Assembly (NCBI RefSeq): GCF_001899645.1
Contig: NZ_MKVV01000028.1
Location: 106,353 to 170,352, forward strand
Direction of reading: 5' to 3'
From: Pseudonocardia sp. 73-21
GTDB lineage: Bacteria; Actinomycetota; Actinomycetes; Mycobacteriales; Pseudonocardiaceae
DNA length: 64,000 nt
Numbering within the stretch: the first letter of the stretch is position 1; every line of letters begins with the position of its first letter. This document shows, in pieces, positions 28,151-37,418 of this stretch. Under the pieces are notes generated by a model. It ran no database searches, was not told the DNA's origin, and worked only from the letters and a program-made list of their open reading frames with translations. The position numbers and the translations under genes are program-made.

Positions 28151-28174
28151 CAATCACTGGGCCAATCACTGGGC
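28151..28174. repeat. 12-bp tandem duplication
   Basis: CAATCACTGGGC occurs twice head to tail just upstream of the membrane-anchored protein gene. It may be an operator or a simple duplication. Confidence 0.6.
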
Positions 28175-28231
28175 CATTCGTGGTCCCAGTGTCGACGGCG
28201 CGTCCGACGCAGGTGGAGGCGGGGTCCCGGA

Positions 28232-29161
28232 TCAGTCGCGCAGGAGCTCGAGCGCGCGCTCCAGGTCAGCGGGGTAGGGACTGGTGAACTCCACCCAGCG
28301 ACCGTCGGCGGGGTGGGCGAAACCGAGCGAGCGGGCGTGCAGCCACTGCCGGTCCAGGTGCAGCCGCTTGGCCAGCGTCGGGTCGGCGCCGTAGGCCAGG
28401 TCGCCGACGCAGGGGTGGCGCAGCGCGGAGAGGTGCACGCGGATCTGGTGGGTGCGGCCGGTCTCCAGGTGGATGTCGAGCAGCGACGCGGCCCGGAACG
28501 CCTCCACCGTGTCGTAGTGGGTGACGCTGGGCTTGCCGTCGGCCACCACGGCGAAGCGGTAGTCGTGCTTGGGGTGGCGGTCGATCGGGGCGTCGATCGT
28601 GCCGCTGGAGGGATCGGGGTGCCCCTGGCAGACCGCGTGGTAGCGCTTCTCCACCGTGCGCTCCTTGAACGCGCGCTTGAGCTCGGTGTACGCGTGCTCG
28701 GAGGTGGCGACGGCCATGACGCCGGTGGTGCCGACGTCGAGGCGGTGCACGATGCCCTGGCGCTCGGCCGCGCCGGACGTCGAGACGCGGTAGCCCAGGG
28801 CGGCCAGCCCGCCGACGACGGTGGGGCCGGTCCAGCCGGGGCTGGGGTGCGCGGCCACGCCGACGGGCTTGTCGACCACGACGATGTCGTCGTCGGCGTA
28901 GAGGATGCCCAGCCCGGCCACGACCTCGACGGGCCCGCTGATGGGCGCGGGTGCCTCGGGCTCGGGCAGCTCGATCTCGAGCCACGAGCCGGCGGTCAGG
29001 CGGTCGGACTTGCCGGCGGCGCGCCCGTCGACCGCGACGTGGCCGTCCTCGGCGAGCGCGGCGACGACGGTGCGGGAGAGGCCGAGGAGACGGGACAGCC
29101 CGGCGTCGACGCGCATGCCGTCGAGCCCGTCGGGGACGGGGAGCTGGCGGGTGTCACTCAT
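28232..29161 (-). CDS. rluD: RluA/RluD-family pseudouridine synthase
   Basis: A 309-residue enzyme that isomerises uridines in 23S rRNA. An S4 RNA-binding domain ([21 protein letters not shown], about 16-80) precedes the catalytic domain, which has HRLDVGTTG with the catalytic Asp near 145, and [10 protein letters not shown]. The exact target site cannot be assigned. The ATG at 29161 overlaps the lspA stop by 8 bp; lspA-rluD pairing is common in bacteria. Confidence 0.9.
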   Translation of the reverse strand: MSDTRQLPVPDGLDGMRVDAGLSRLLGLSRTVVAALAEDGHVAVDGRAAGKSDRLTAGSWLEIELPEPEAPAPISGPVEVVAGLGILYADDDIVVVDKPVGVAAHPSPGWTGPTVVGGLAALGYRVSTSGAAERQGIVHRLDVGTTGVMAVATSEHAYTELKRAFKERTVEKRYHAVCQGHPDPSSGTIDAPIDRHPKHDYRFAVVADGKPSVTHYDTVEAFRAASLLDIHLETGRTHQIRVHLSALRHPCVGDLAYGADPTLAKRLHLDRQWLHARSLGFAHPADGRWVEFTSPYPADLERALELLRD

Positions 29162-29732
29162 TCTCGGTGTCGTCCTTCTTGGTGCGTGCGTTGCTGCCGT
29201 CCATCTCCCGGCCCAGCAGGGCCAGCAGGACGAGCAGGAGGCCGCCGCAGGTGATGGCCGAGTCGGCCAGGTTGAACACGGCGAAGGCACGGCCGTCGGG
29301 CGCGAACGGCGAGACCATGTCCACGACGTGGCCCTGCAGCGGGCCGGGGGCGCGGAAGATCCGGTCGGTGAGGTTGCCGATCGCCCCGCCCAGCACCAGC
29401 CCGAGCGCGACGGCCCAGCCGGTGGAGCGCAGCTTGCGGGCCACCCGGATGATCACGACCACCACAGCGATGGCGACGATGGTCAGCACCCACGTGTAGC
29501 CGGTGGCCAGGGAGAACGCGGCGCCCGGGTTGCGCAGCAGCTGCAGGTAGATCAGCCCGCCGAGGATCCTCACCGGCTCGCGGCCCTCCAGCTGGGCCAC
29601 CGCGACCGTCTTGGTGACGATGTCGAGGGCCAGCACGAGCACCGCGATCCCGGCGAGCAGCCGGACCCGCGGGTTGGCGGCGGCGCGGGTGGTGACGGGG
29701 CGATCCTGGGCGCTCACACCCTCATCATCCAT
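29154..29732 (-). CDS. lspA: Lipoprotein signal peptidase
   Basis: Membrane aspartyl protease that removes signal peptides from prolipoproteins. Of 192 residues, four hydrophobic helices are visible, and the two catalytic aspartates lie in [12 protein letters not shown] and [10 protein letters not shown]. The C-terminal tail ([11 protein letters not shown]) is charged. The ATG at 29732 and a GTG at 29717 are both possible; GAGG is near the latter. The 57-bp repeat lies immediately upstream, so its promoter must be within or beyond that repeat. Confidence 0.92.
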   Translation of the reverse strand: MDDEGVSAQDRPVTTRAAANPRVRLLAGIAVLVLALDIVTKTVAVAQLEGREPVRILGGLIYLQLLRNPGAAFSLATGYTWVLTIVAIAVVVVIIRVARKLRSTGWAVALGLVLGGAIGNLTDRIFRAPGPLQGHVVDMVSPFAPDGRAFAVFNLADSAITCGGLLLVLLALLGREMDGSNARTKKDDTENE

Positions 29733-29735
29733 GAA

Positions 29736-29792
29736 GCCGCTCCGCGGCCCGTGCGTGGATATCGGTGCCCCGGCACTGATATCCGCTCACGA
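29736..29792 (-). repeat. 57-bp GATATC element, copy B
   Basis: Same element as at 231-287, on the minus strand, with GATATC arms around CAGTGCCGGGGCACC. It fills the gap between the antiporter and lspA, and its first bases (TCGTGA) supply the antiporter's last Ser codon and stop. Confidence 0.85.
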
Positions 29793-31274
29793 CCGTTCGG
29801 CGCCCGGCTCGTCACGGTTCCAGCGGGCCAGCCGGCCGCGCCGGTCGACCGCCCGGATCCGCTCCTCCGCCGCCGCCCGGGCCGCCGCCGTGGTGACGAC
29901 GAGCAGCTGGTCGCGCTCGCGCAGGCGCGTCTCCAGCGTGGGGGTGAAGGCCTCCTTGTCGCGCACCACGAGGCTGACGGTGGCCCCGTGCGGCAGGCGC
30001 AGCTCGCGGAGGTAGACCCCGCGCAGCCGCGACCCGACGGGCACCCGGACCTGCAACAGGTCGGCCCCGAGCTCGTCGAGCGGTGCGGCGTCCACCTCGA
30101 TCTCCTCGGCCTGCCCCTCGCGTGCCACGCCGAGCAGCTTCGCCACGAACGGCAGCGTGGTGCCCTGCAGCAGCGTCAGCACCACCACCAGCACGAACAC
30201 GACGTCCACGAGCGTCGTCGCGCCGGGCGCACCTTCGATCAGGGCGATCAGCGCGAGCACGATCGGCACCGCACCGCGCAGCCCCGACCAGGACAGGAAC
30301 GCCTGCTCCCGCCACGGCACCCGGAACGGGGTGGCGGCCACGACCACCGACAGGGGCCGGGCGACCAGCAGCAGCACGCCGCCCGCGATCAGGGCCGGCA
30401 CCACCGCGTCGAGCAGCCGGAACGGCGACGCGTAGAGCCCGAGCAGCACGAACAACCCGATCTGCGCGAGCCAGCCGGTGCCCTCGGCGAACGAGCGGAC
30501 GCCGCCGCGGTGCGGGAGGTCGGCGTTGCCCAGCACCAGGGCGGCGACGTAGGTGGCCAGCAGCCCGGACGCGTGCGCGAGCTGCCCGCCGGAGTAGGCG
30601 AGCACGCAGACCGCGATCGCGGCCAGCGGGTACAGGCCGGTGGACGGCAGCGCCGCGCGTCTCAGGGCCCAGGCGCCGCCGAGGCCCAGCAGCGCCCCGA
30701 TCAGCGCTCCGGCCAGCAGCTCGTAGACCACCAGCAGCGGCGTGGTCCAGGTGATCGCGTCGTCGGAGGCGAGCAGGATGACAGCGATGACGACCGGAGC
30801 GTCGTTCATGCCGGACTCCAGCTCCAGCGCGCCCTCCAGCCGCTTGCTCACCCCCACCCCCCGCAGGACGCTGAACACGGCGGCCGCGTCGGTGGAGGAC
30901 AGCACGGCGCCCCAGAGGAACGCGGTGCGCCACTCGAGGTCCAGGGCGAGGTGCAGCGCCACCCCCACCACGCCGATGCTGACCACCACCGCGACGGTGG
31001 ACAGCGCGATCCCGATGCCCAGCGCGGGCCGCACGGCGTCCCAGCGGGTGGTGATGCCGCCCTCGACCAGGATCAGCACCAGCGCGGCGAGGCCGAGCGA
31101 CTCCGTCAGCCGCGCGTTGGAGAACTGGATGCCCAGCACCGACTCGCCGAGCAGCACCCCGATGCCCAGGTAGAGCAGCAGCGAGGGCAGGCCGATGCGG
31201 ACCGACACCCGCACCGCGACGACGCCGATGAGCACGACCGCGGCCACGACGCCGAGAAGGATCTCCAGGCTCAT
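29787..31274 (-). CDS. NhaP2/CvrA-type potassium/proton antiporter
   Basis: A 495-residue CPA1-family antiporter with about twelve helices (residues 1-385): LLLYLGIGVLLGES, the conserved STDAAAVFSVLRG and GALELESGMNDAPVV segments carrying the ion-binding Asp residues, and SWSGLRGAVPIVLAL. A TrkA-C/RCK-C domain follows (about 410-475: LLQVRVPVGSRLRGVYLREL), as in NhaP2, so ligand control is likely. ATG at 31274 with GGAGG 6 nt upstream. It should export K+ or Na+ against protons. Confidence 0.88.
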   Translation of the reverse strand: MSLEILLGVVAAVVLIGVVAVRVSVRIGLPSLLLYLGIGVLLGESVLGIQFSNARLTESLGLAALVLILVEGGITTRWDAVRPALGIGIALSTVAVVVSIGVVGVALHLALDLEWRTAFLWGAVLSSTDAAAVFSVLRGVGVSKRLEGALELESGMNDAPVVIAVILLASDDAITWTTPLLVVYELLAGALIGALLGLGGAWALRRAALPSTGLYPLAAIAVCVLAYSGGQLAHASGLLATYVAALVLGNADLPHRGGVRSFAEGTGWLAQIGLFVLLGLYASPFRLLDAVVPALIAGGVLLLVARPLSVVVAATPFRVPWREQAFLSWSGLRGAVPIVLALIALIEGAPGATTLVDVVFVLVVVLTLLQGTTLPFVAKLLGVAREGQAEEIEVDAAPLDELGADLLQVRVPVGSRLRGVYLRELRLPHGATVSLVVRDKEAFTPTLETRLRERDQLLVVTTAAARAAAEERIRAVDRRGRLARWNRDEPGAERS

Positions 31275-31336
31275 GGTCACCTCCGCCCGGGGCAACCCTA
31301 TCGACGCAGGTGACGGTCCCCACGCCCGGCACACCC

Positions 31337-31440
31337 CGCGAGTCGGCGGTTTCGCGTGCGCGAGTCGGCGGTTTCGCGTCCGCGAGTCGGCTGTTTCGCG
31401 TGCGCGAGTCGGGGTCTGCGTGCGCGCGAGTCGGGTCAGG
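31337..31440 (+). repeat. CGCGAGTCG repeat site 2 (4.7 units of 22 bp)
   Basis: Units begin at 31337, 31359, 31381, 31403 and 31425, each starting CGCGAGTCG; the first three continue as GCGGTTTCGCGT or GCTGTTTCGCGT. The array fills the 161-bp gap between the methyltransferase stop (31436) and the antiporter start (31274). Confidence 0.85.
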
Positions 31441-32272
31441 GATGCCAGGCCACGGTGGCCGCCACGCGCGGGCGGACCAGCTCGTCGAGCGCCGCGTCCA
31501 CCTCGGGCACCCGGTCCGACGGCAGGCAGAGCCGCCGCGTCACCCAGACGGGGTCCTGGCGCGGCGGGGATCGGCGCTCCCACCACGTCACGGTCGGCTC
31601 GATCCCCAGCTCGCCCAGCACGGCGACGGCGTCGTCCGTGGTGGCGGGCGGCGGGCGGTGCAGCCCGTGGAACCGCTCCCAGAGCGGGTCGAGCCACGCC
31701 ATCGGATGCTGCCCGAGCATCTCGACGACGACACCCCGCCGCGCCGCCGCGGTGAGCGCGAGCAGGAACGGCGGCAGGTCGACGACGTTGTGCAGCACGT
31801 GGTGGGAGACCACGACGTCGGCCGGGCCGGCCTGCTCCGCCGCGTCGGGCCAGGGCCCCAGGACCGTGCGGAAGGCGACCCCGCGGGACCGCGCCGTCGC
31901 GGTGAAGACGTCGAGCATGTCCTGCTGGCGGTCGACGCCGGTGACGCGGATCGCCCGCTCCACCAGCGCGAACGCGGCGTCTCCCCCGCCGCAACCGACG
32001 TCGAGCACGGAGCCCGGTGTGTGCAGCAGCGCGAGCCCCGCCGCGCGCGACGGCGTGTCGGCGGGCACCTCGGGCGGTACGAAGTAGGTGGCGTCGTGGT
32101 GCCAGGGATCATGCTCGGCCCGAGCCAGGATCTCGGGGGGAATCCCCCGGCCGCTCTGCAGTTCCGCCCACCGCTCCGCCGCCCCACCCACGAGGCCACC
32201 CAACCACGTCGGGCGGGTCGAGTCCGCCCCACCCCGGCTGCCCGGGCGGTCCCGCGACCGAGCGGAGAGCAT
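31436..32272 (-). CDS. Class I SAM-dependent methyltransferase
   Basis: A methyltransferase of up to 278 residues and unknown substrate. The SAM-binding motif I is GSVLDVGCGGGDAAFALV (about 86-103), followed by VTGVDRQQDMLDVF and VSHHVLHNVVDLPPFL. The start is uncertain: ATG 32272 lies at the edge of a long hairpin and the first 27 residues look unstructured, so GTG 32191 (VGGAAERWAEL) is a good alternative. The stop sits in the CGCGAGTCG repeat array. Confidence 0.8.
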   Translation of the reverse strand: MLSARSRDRPGSRGGADSTRPTWLGGLVGGAAERWAELQSGRGIPPEILARAEHDPWHHDATYFVPPEVPADTPSRAAGLALLHTPGSVLDVGCGGGDAAFALVERAIRVTGVDRQQDMLDVFTATARSRGVAFRTVLGPWPDAAEQAGPADVVVSHHVLHNVVDLPPFLLALTAAARRGVVVEMLGQHPMAWLDPLWERFHGLHRPPPATTDDAVAVLGELGIEPTVTWWERRSPPRQDPVWVTRRLCLPSDRVPEVDAALDELVRPRVAATVAWHP

Positions 32273-32333
32273 GATCGGCGGAAGTGGGCGGCGGCGGCCA
32301 TTCCTGGCGCCGCGTGCCCACTTCCGGTGATCA
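32272..32333. repeat. Long hairpin between ileS and the methyltransferase gene
   Basis: Arms TGATCGGCGGAAGTGGGC (32272-32289) and GCCCACTTCCGGTGATCA (32316-32333) pair at 16 of 18 positions, with further GC pairing inside. It abuts the annotated methyltransferase ATG. The gap to ileS (32273-32497) also holds CGCGAGTCG repeats and nothing else recognised. Confidence 0.65.
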
Positions 32334-32450
32334 CGGGGTTGGGGCCGCGCGGTGCGACGGCCCGCAGCGGCCGTGGTCGGGCGTTCTGCCCGCGGAAGGC
32401 GAACTCGCGCGGCGAGTCGGCGAACTCGCGCGTGGACGCCCCGGCCCGGG

Positions 32451-32494
32451 CACGCTCACGGCGCGACTCGCGCGCACCCACGCCCCGACTCGCG
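32451..32494 (-). repeat. CGCGAGTCG repeat site 3 (2 units of 22 bp, more degenerate ones beyond)
   Basis: On the minus strand two units, 32473-32494 and 32451-32472, start CGCGAGTCG 3 bp past the ileS stop. Two related CGCGAGTTCG units lie at about 32400-32440. Same family as sites 1, 2 and 4. Confidence 0.75.
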
Positions 32495-32497
32495 GGG

Positions 32498-35400
32498 TCA
32501 GGCCCGGGTGACCCCTGCCCGCACCTCCACCGCACTGCCGTCGGGGGCCAGCACCGAGCCCACCGACGTCGGCTCCGCCACCGGACCGTGGGTCACCGTC
32601 GTGGCCAGCACCTCGCCCGCCACGAACTCCTCGTGGGCGCGGACCGCCTCCGCGACCTCCGCCGCGGCGTCCAGGACCAGTGCGATGCGGTCGGAGACGT
32701 CGAGGCCGGCGTCGCGGCGGGCCTGCTGCACGAGCCGGACAACGTCCTTCGCCGTGCCCTCGGCCGCGAGCTCCGGGGTGACCGCGGTGTCCAGCACGAC
32801 CAGGCCGGTGTTGCCCGGCAGCGCCAGCGCCACGGTGTCCTCCCCCACCCGCCCCGTGGCCACCAGCTTCTCGACGAACTCGCCCGGCAGCAGCGTGATC
32901 CCGGCGGCCGTGACCGTGCCGTCGGCGCCCTGCTCGAACTCCCCCGCCTTGACCGCGCGGATCACCTTCTGGGTGTCGCCGCCGAGGCGCGGCCCGCACG
33001 CGCGGGCGTTGACGGCGACCTCGAACCGGCCGTGCGCGGCGACGTCGTCGGTCAGGACGACGTCCTTGACGTTGACCTCGTCGCGCAGGATGTCGGCGAA
33101 CGGCGCGAGGGTGTCGGCGTCGGTGGCGGCCACCGTCAGCGTGGCCAGCGGCAGCCGCACCCGCAGCTTGCGGGCCTTGCGCAGCGACAGTGTCGCCGAC
33201 GCCACCTGCCGCACCCGGTCCATCGCGACGACGAGTGCGTCGTCGTGCGGCAGCTCGTCGGACAGCGCTGATGGGCCCTCCGCTGACGCTCCGGTCCGCG
33301 GCCAGTCGGCCAGGTGCACCGAGCGGCCGCCGGTGAGCCCCTGCCACAGGCGCTCCATCGTGAGCGGCAGCAGCGGCGCCGCGACGCGCGCGGTCACCTC
33401 CAGCACCGTGTGCAGCGTGTCGATCGCGTCGGCGTCACCGGCCCAGAACCGGTCGCGCGAGCGCCGGACGTACCAGTTGGTGAGCGCCTCGGCGTGGTCG
33501 CGGAGCGTCTCGCAGGCACCCGCGATGTCGTAGACGTCCATCGCCGCGGTGACGCTGTCGACCAGCGCCGCCGTCCGGGCGAGGACGTAGCGGTCCAGTA
33601 CGTGCGTGGAGTCGGTGCGGGTCACGCCGGTGCGCCCGGCCGCCCCCGCGTAGAGCGACAGGAAGTACCAGGTGTTCCACAGCGGCAGGATCGCCTGCCG
33701 GACGCCCTCCCGGATGCCCTGCTCGGTGACGACGAGGTTGCCGCCGCGCAGGATGGGCGACGCCATGAGGAACCAGCGCATGGCGTCGGAGCCGTCGCGG
33801 TCGAACACCTCGTTGACATCGGGGTAGTTCTTGCGCGACTTGCTCATCTTGAGCCCGTCGTCGCCCAGCACGATGCCGTGCGCCACGCAGGACTCGAACG
33901 CGGGACGGTCGAACAGCGCCGTGGCCAGCACGTGGAGCGTGTAGAACCAGCCCCGGGTCTGCCCGTTGTACTCGACGATGAAGTCGCCCGGGTAGTGGTT
34001 GTCGAACCACTCCCGGTTCTCGAACGGGTAGTGCACCTGCGCGAACGGCATGGATCCCGACTCGAACCAGCAGTCGAGCACCTCCGGCACCCGGCGCATC
34101 ACGGACTTCCCCGTCGGGTCGTCGGGGTTGGGCCGCGTGAGGTCGTCGATGTAGGGGCGGTGCAGGTCGGCCGGGCGCACGCCGAAGTCGCGCTCCAGCT
34201 CGTCGAGCGAGCCGTAGACGTCCGTACGGGGGTAGGCGGGGTTGTCCGACATCCACACCGGGATCGGCGAGCCCCAGTACCGGTTGCGGGAGATCGACCA
34301 GTCGCGGGCGCCCTCCAGCCACTTGCCGAACTGCCCGTCCTTGACGTGCTCGGGCACCCAGGTGATCTCCTGGTTGAGCTCCACCATCCGGTCGCGGAAC
34401 GCCGTGACCTGCACGAACCACGAGTCGACGGCGCGCTGGATCAGCGGGTTGCCGCAGCGCCAGCAGTGCGGGTACGGGTGGTCGTAGGTCTCCCGGCGCA
34501 GCAGCACGCCCTGGACGTGCGGGGCGCCGTCGCGGAGGTCGGTGATGATGTGCGGGTTCGCGTCGAACACGAGCATCCCGGCGTAGGGGGCCACGCGCTC
34601 GTCGAACGTGCCGTCGGCCGCCACGGGCACGACGACCTCGATGCCCGCCGCGTCCGTGACCACCTTGTCCTCCTCACCGAAGGCCGGTGCGATGTGGACG
34701 ATGCCGGTGCCGTCGTCGGTGGTGACGTAGTCGGCGGCGAGGATGCGGTGGGCGTTCGGCCAGCCGGCGAAGAAGTCGAACGGCGGGGTGTAGCGCGTGC
34801 CGACCAGCTCGGAGCCGCGGTAGGTGGCCAGCAGCGTCGGCTCCTCACCCAGCTCGCGGGCGTACGCCGCGACGCGGGCGGCGGCCAGCAGCCAGCGCTC
34901 CCCGTTCGCCTCGACCAGCGCGTACTCGACGTCGTTGTTGACGGCCATCGCGAGGTTGGACGGCAGCGTCCACGGCGTGGTGGTCCAGATGAGGGCGAGC
35001 GCGCCGTCCAGCTCCGGGCGTTCCGAGGACAGCCGGAACCCGACGGTGACGGCCGGGTCCTGCCGGTCCAGGTAGACGTCGTCCATCTTGGTCTCGGTGG
35101 CCGAGAGCGGCGTGCCGTCGTGCCAGCAGTACCAGAGGACGCGGAAGCCCTGGTAGACGAGGCCCTTGTCCCACAGCGACTTGAAGGCCCACATGACGCT
35201 TTCCATGTAGTCCAGGTCGAGGGTCTTGTAGTCGTGGTCGAAGTCGACCCAGCGGGCCTGCCTCGTGACGTAGTTCTGCCACTCGTCGGTGTAGCGCAGG
35301 ACCGACGTGCGGCAGGCGTCGTTGAACGCGGCCACGCCCATCTCGTCGATCTCGTGCTTGTTCTTGATGCCCAGCTCGCGCTCGGCCTCGGTCTCGGCCG

Positions 35401-35686
35401 GCATGCCGTGCGTGTCCCAGCCGAAGCGGCGCTCGACGTGCTTGCCCTGCATGGTGCGGAAGCGCGGGACGACGTCCTTGACGTAGCCGGTGAGCAGGTG
35501 ACCGTAGTGGGGCAGGCCGTTGGCGAACGGCGGGCCGTCGTAGAAGACGAACTCGTTGCTGCCGTTCTCCCCGGCCGGGCGCTGCCCGACGGACGCGACG
35601 AAGGTGTCGTCCTTGCGCCAGAAGTCGAGCACCTCGCGCTCCACCTCGGGGAACGACGGGTGAGCGGGGACGGTGGGGTAGGACAT
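32498..35686 (-). CDS. ileS: Isoleucyl-tRNA synthetase
   Basis: Class I synthetase, 1062 residues, charging tRNA-Ile and editing Val. The HIGH motif is PHYGHL in [13 protein letters not shown] (about 50-65), the KMSKS motif is [11 protein letters not shown] (about 610), the editing domain lies between, and CWRCGNPL is a zinc or former zinc site. The length and HYGH form fit the larger, eukaryote-like IleS type of actinobacteria. ATG at 35686 with GAGGAG 6 nt upstream, inside the T-box leader. Confidence 0.96.
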   Translation of the reverse strand: MSYPTVPAHPSFPEVEREVLDFWRKDDTFVASVGQRPAGENGSNEFVFYDGPPFANGLPHYGHLLTGYVKDVVPRFRTMQGKHVERRFGWDTHGMPAETEAERELGIKNKHEIDEMGVAAFNDACRTSVLRYTDEWQNYVTRQARWVDFDHDYKTLDLDYMESVMWAFKSLWDKGLVYQGFRVLWYCWHDGTPLSATETKMDDVYLDRQDPAVTVGFRLSSERPELDGALALIWTTTPWTLPSNLAMAVNNDVEYALVEANGERWLLAAARVAAYARELGEEPTLLATYRGSELVGTRYTPPFDFFAGWPNAHRILAADYVTTDDGTGIVHIAPAFGEEDKVVTDAAGIEVVVPVAADGTFDERVAPYAGMLVFDANPHIITDLRDGAPHVQGVLLRRETYDHPYPHCWRCGNPLIQRAVDSWFVQVTAFRDRMVELNQEITWVPEHVKDGQFGKWLEGARDWSISRNRYWGSPIPVWMSDNPAYPRTDVYGSLDELERDFGVRPADLHRPYIDDLTRPNPDDPTGKSVMRRVPEVLDCWFESGSMPFAQVHYPFENREWFDNHYPGDFIVEYNGQTRGWFYTLHVLATALFDRPAFESCVAHGIVLGDDGLKMSKSRKNYPDVNEVFDRDGSDAMRWFLMASPILRGGNLVVTEQGIREGVRQAILPLWNTWYFLSLYAGAAGRTGVTRTDSTHVLDRYVLARTAALVDSVTAAMDVYDIAGACETLRDHAEALTNWYVRRSRDRFWAGDADAIDTLHTVLEVTARVAAPLLPLTMERLWQGLTGGRSVHLADWPRTGASAEGPSALSDELPHDDALVVAMDRVRQVASATLSLRKARKLRVRLPLATLTVAATDADTLAPFADILRDEVNVKDVVLTDDVAAHGRFEVAVNARACGPRLGGDTQKVIRAVKAGEFEQGADGTVTAAGITLLPGEFVEKLVATGRVGEDTVALALPGNTGLVVLDTAVTPELAAEGTAKDVVRLVQQARRDAGLDVSDRIALVLDAAAEVAEAVRAHEEFVAGEVLATTVTHGPVAEPTSVGSVLAPDGSAVEVRAGVTRA

Positions 35687-35931
35687 CGGGTACTCCTCGT
35701 GCGTGCTGGCGGACGCACGGGGACGACGCTCGCACGCCGCGGTACCACCCCGCTTGCCGATCGTCCGGGGACGAGCGGCCTCTCATCGAACGGCTGTGAC
35801 GGGCCGAACCCGTCCGGTTCTACTCCAGGCCACGTCCTGCTCCTGCTGGCCTGTTTCTTCCGGAGGCTCCCCGGTGATGGCCGGATCGGTGCCTGTACGA
35901 ACCAGGGTAGCCCCGTGGGGCCACCCGGTTT
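35687..35931 (-). promoter_or_regulatory. Ile-specific T-box leader of ileS
   Basis: The invariant T-box sequence GGGGTGGTACCGCGG is at 35751-35737 (minus strand). Upstream, CCATCACCGGGGAGCC holds an ATC specifier codon (35878-35876) in the stem I region, followed by the CGGAAGAAACAGG segment typical of actinobacterial leaders. Uncharged tRNA-Ile should bind and free the GAGGAG ribosome site just before the ATG, giving translational control as known for actinobacterial ileS. The leader fills the whole gap to the next gene. Confidence 0.92.
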
Positions 35932-37347
35932 CTAGCGGGACGCGGTCTGGTGCCGGCCGGCCAGCGTGCGGTCGGGCGAACACCAGCCGCAGGGCGTGAA
36001 GCCCAGCTCCACGGCCTCGCGGACCGGCAGCGGGATGACCGCGACCGCAACCAGCGCCCGGCACTCCGAGACGTGGTAGCGCGGCTGCTCGTCGACGACG
36101 ACGACCTCGTCGTCCAGCTTGCCGACGATCTCCGCGGCGACGGGGTCGCGCGGCTCCTCGGGCGCCTCCTCGACGGAGGCCTGGGCGGGAGGCGTCTGGG
36201 CGGGAGGCGTCTGGGCGGCCGGCGTCTGGGCGGGAGGCGTCTGGGCGGCCGGTGCCTGCTCGACGGGCTGGCGGACCGGCGCTGCGCCGAACAGGTCGAC
36301 GTCCTCGGCCGGGGCGGACACCGTCGGCTCGGCCGGGGCGGACACCGTCGGCTCGGCCGGGGCCTTGGTGTGCGCCTCGACCTTCACCGTGGACTCGGCG
36401 TCGGGACCCGACGGGGACGTGCCGGCCTCGGTGGCGGCCGGCTCGGACACCACCGGCGCGGCGGCGTCGGCGCCGGGAGCTGCAGATCCGGGAGCTGCGG
36501 ATCCGGGAGCTGCGGATCCGGCGACGGCGGACTCGGAACCCGCGGACGGCTCGGACACCGGAGCTCCGGCACCCGCCGCGGGTACGACGTCCCCCGCCTT
36601 GCCGGCCGGCTCGTCGCCGGTCTTCCCGTCCTCCGCATCGTTCCCGGCGTCCCTGGCGGGCCCCTCCTTGGTGAGCGAGGGGGCCTTGTGGAGCGAGGGG
36701 GACTTCTCGTCGGGCTCGTCGTCGGCCTTCCGACCGGCGGCGACGGCACCGGCCGCAGCCGCCGCGGCGGCACCCGTGGCGGGGCCCGCAACCGCGGCCG
36801 ACGGAGGCTCCGCGTCGCCCGTCCCGAAACCGGGATCCGAACGATCAGCCTCCCCGCTGGTTACGGTCGGTGACGAAATTGCACTCGATGAGGTGACAGT
36901 GGGATCAGCGCCGGACGGTCGGGCGGGAGAGCCGGACGGTTGCACCGCCGGCATGACGACCGTCTGCTGGGCATCGGACGGACGTGCGTCCGGCTGCTTC
37001 GGGGCCTGCGCCGCGACCGTCTCATCCTCTCTCCGGGAGGAGGACGGGACGACCGGCAGCACCTCCGTGGCGGGATCCATGTCGGCCATGGGAGGTCGTC
37101 CCATGCCCGGCGGGAAACCCATCGGAGGGCTGGCCAGGGGGGCGGGCGCGCCCGCTGCCGGCTCGACGGCCGGGGCGGCCCCGGCCTTCACCGCCGCGCG
37201 GCGCTGCAGCCAGTCGACCAGCAGCACCACAGCGGCGACGACGCTCACGCCGACGGACACCCAGGCCCACAGCACACTGCCCGAGAGCAGCGCCACCACG
37301 AGCAGACCGAAGGCGATCACAACGAGGATCAGGACCAGCAGCAGCAC
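35932..37347 (-). CDS. Two-helix membrane protein with long low-complexity tail and Ada-like Cys motif
   Basis: Not matched to a named family. 471 residues: two N-terminal helices (LLLVLILVVIAFGLLVVALL; WVSVGVSVVAAVVLLVDWL), a roughly 330-residue cytoplasmic linker rich in Pro, Ala, Glu and short tandem repeats (PAQTP; SAAPG; PAEPTVSA), and a C-terminal 45-residue module YHVSECRAL ... FTPCGWCSPDRTL with three or four metal-binding-like residues, reminiscent of an Ada-type zinc knuckle. GTG at 37347 with GGAG 6 nt upstream. It sits between ileS and divIVA, so a link to polar growth is possible but inferred. Confidence 0.7.
   Translation of the reverse strand: MLLLVLILVVIAFGLLVVALLSGSVLWAWVSVGVSVVAAVVLLVDWLQRRAAVKAGAAPAVEPAAGAPAPLASPPMGFPPGMGRPPMADMDPATEVLPVVPSSSRREDETVAAQAPKQPDARPSDAQQTVVMPAVQPSGSPARPSGADPTVTSSSAISSPTVTSGEADRSDPGFGTGDAEPPSAAVAGPATGAAAAAAAGAVAAGRKADDEPDEKSPSLHKAPSLTKEGPARDAGNDAEDGKTGDEPAGKAGDVVPAAGAGAPVSEPSAGSESAVAGSAAPGSAAPGSAAPGADAAAPVVSEPAATEAGTSPSGPDAESTVKVEAHTKAPAEPTVSAPAEPTVSAPAEDVDLFGAAPVRQPVEQAPAAQTPPAQTPAAQTPPAQTPPAQASVEEAPEEPRDPVAAEIVGKLDDEVVVVDEQPRYHVSECRALVAVAVIPLPVREAVELGFTPCGWCSPDRTLAGRHQTASR
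36181..36255. repeat. 15-bp tandem repeat, 5 units, in the membrane-protein gene
   Basis: CTGGGCGGGAGGCGT or CTGGGCGGCCGGCGT repeats five times, encoding PAQTP/AAQTP on the minus strand. Nearby, a 24-bp unit is doubled at about 36312-36359 and ATCCGGGAGCTGCGG recurs around 36485-36520. Confidence 0.8.
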
Positions 37348-37418
37348 GATTCACTCCGTGTGCGGCGGTGCGGCTCGTCTGGGCCGCACCGCCCGTGTAG
37401 GTCTTCGGGCAGGGTGGT

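Noticed and set aside
31337..31440. Possible CRISPR array
   Set aside because: Units are contiguous 22-bp repeats without unique spacers, and no cas genes are nearby.
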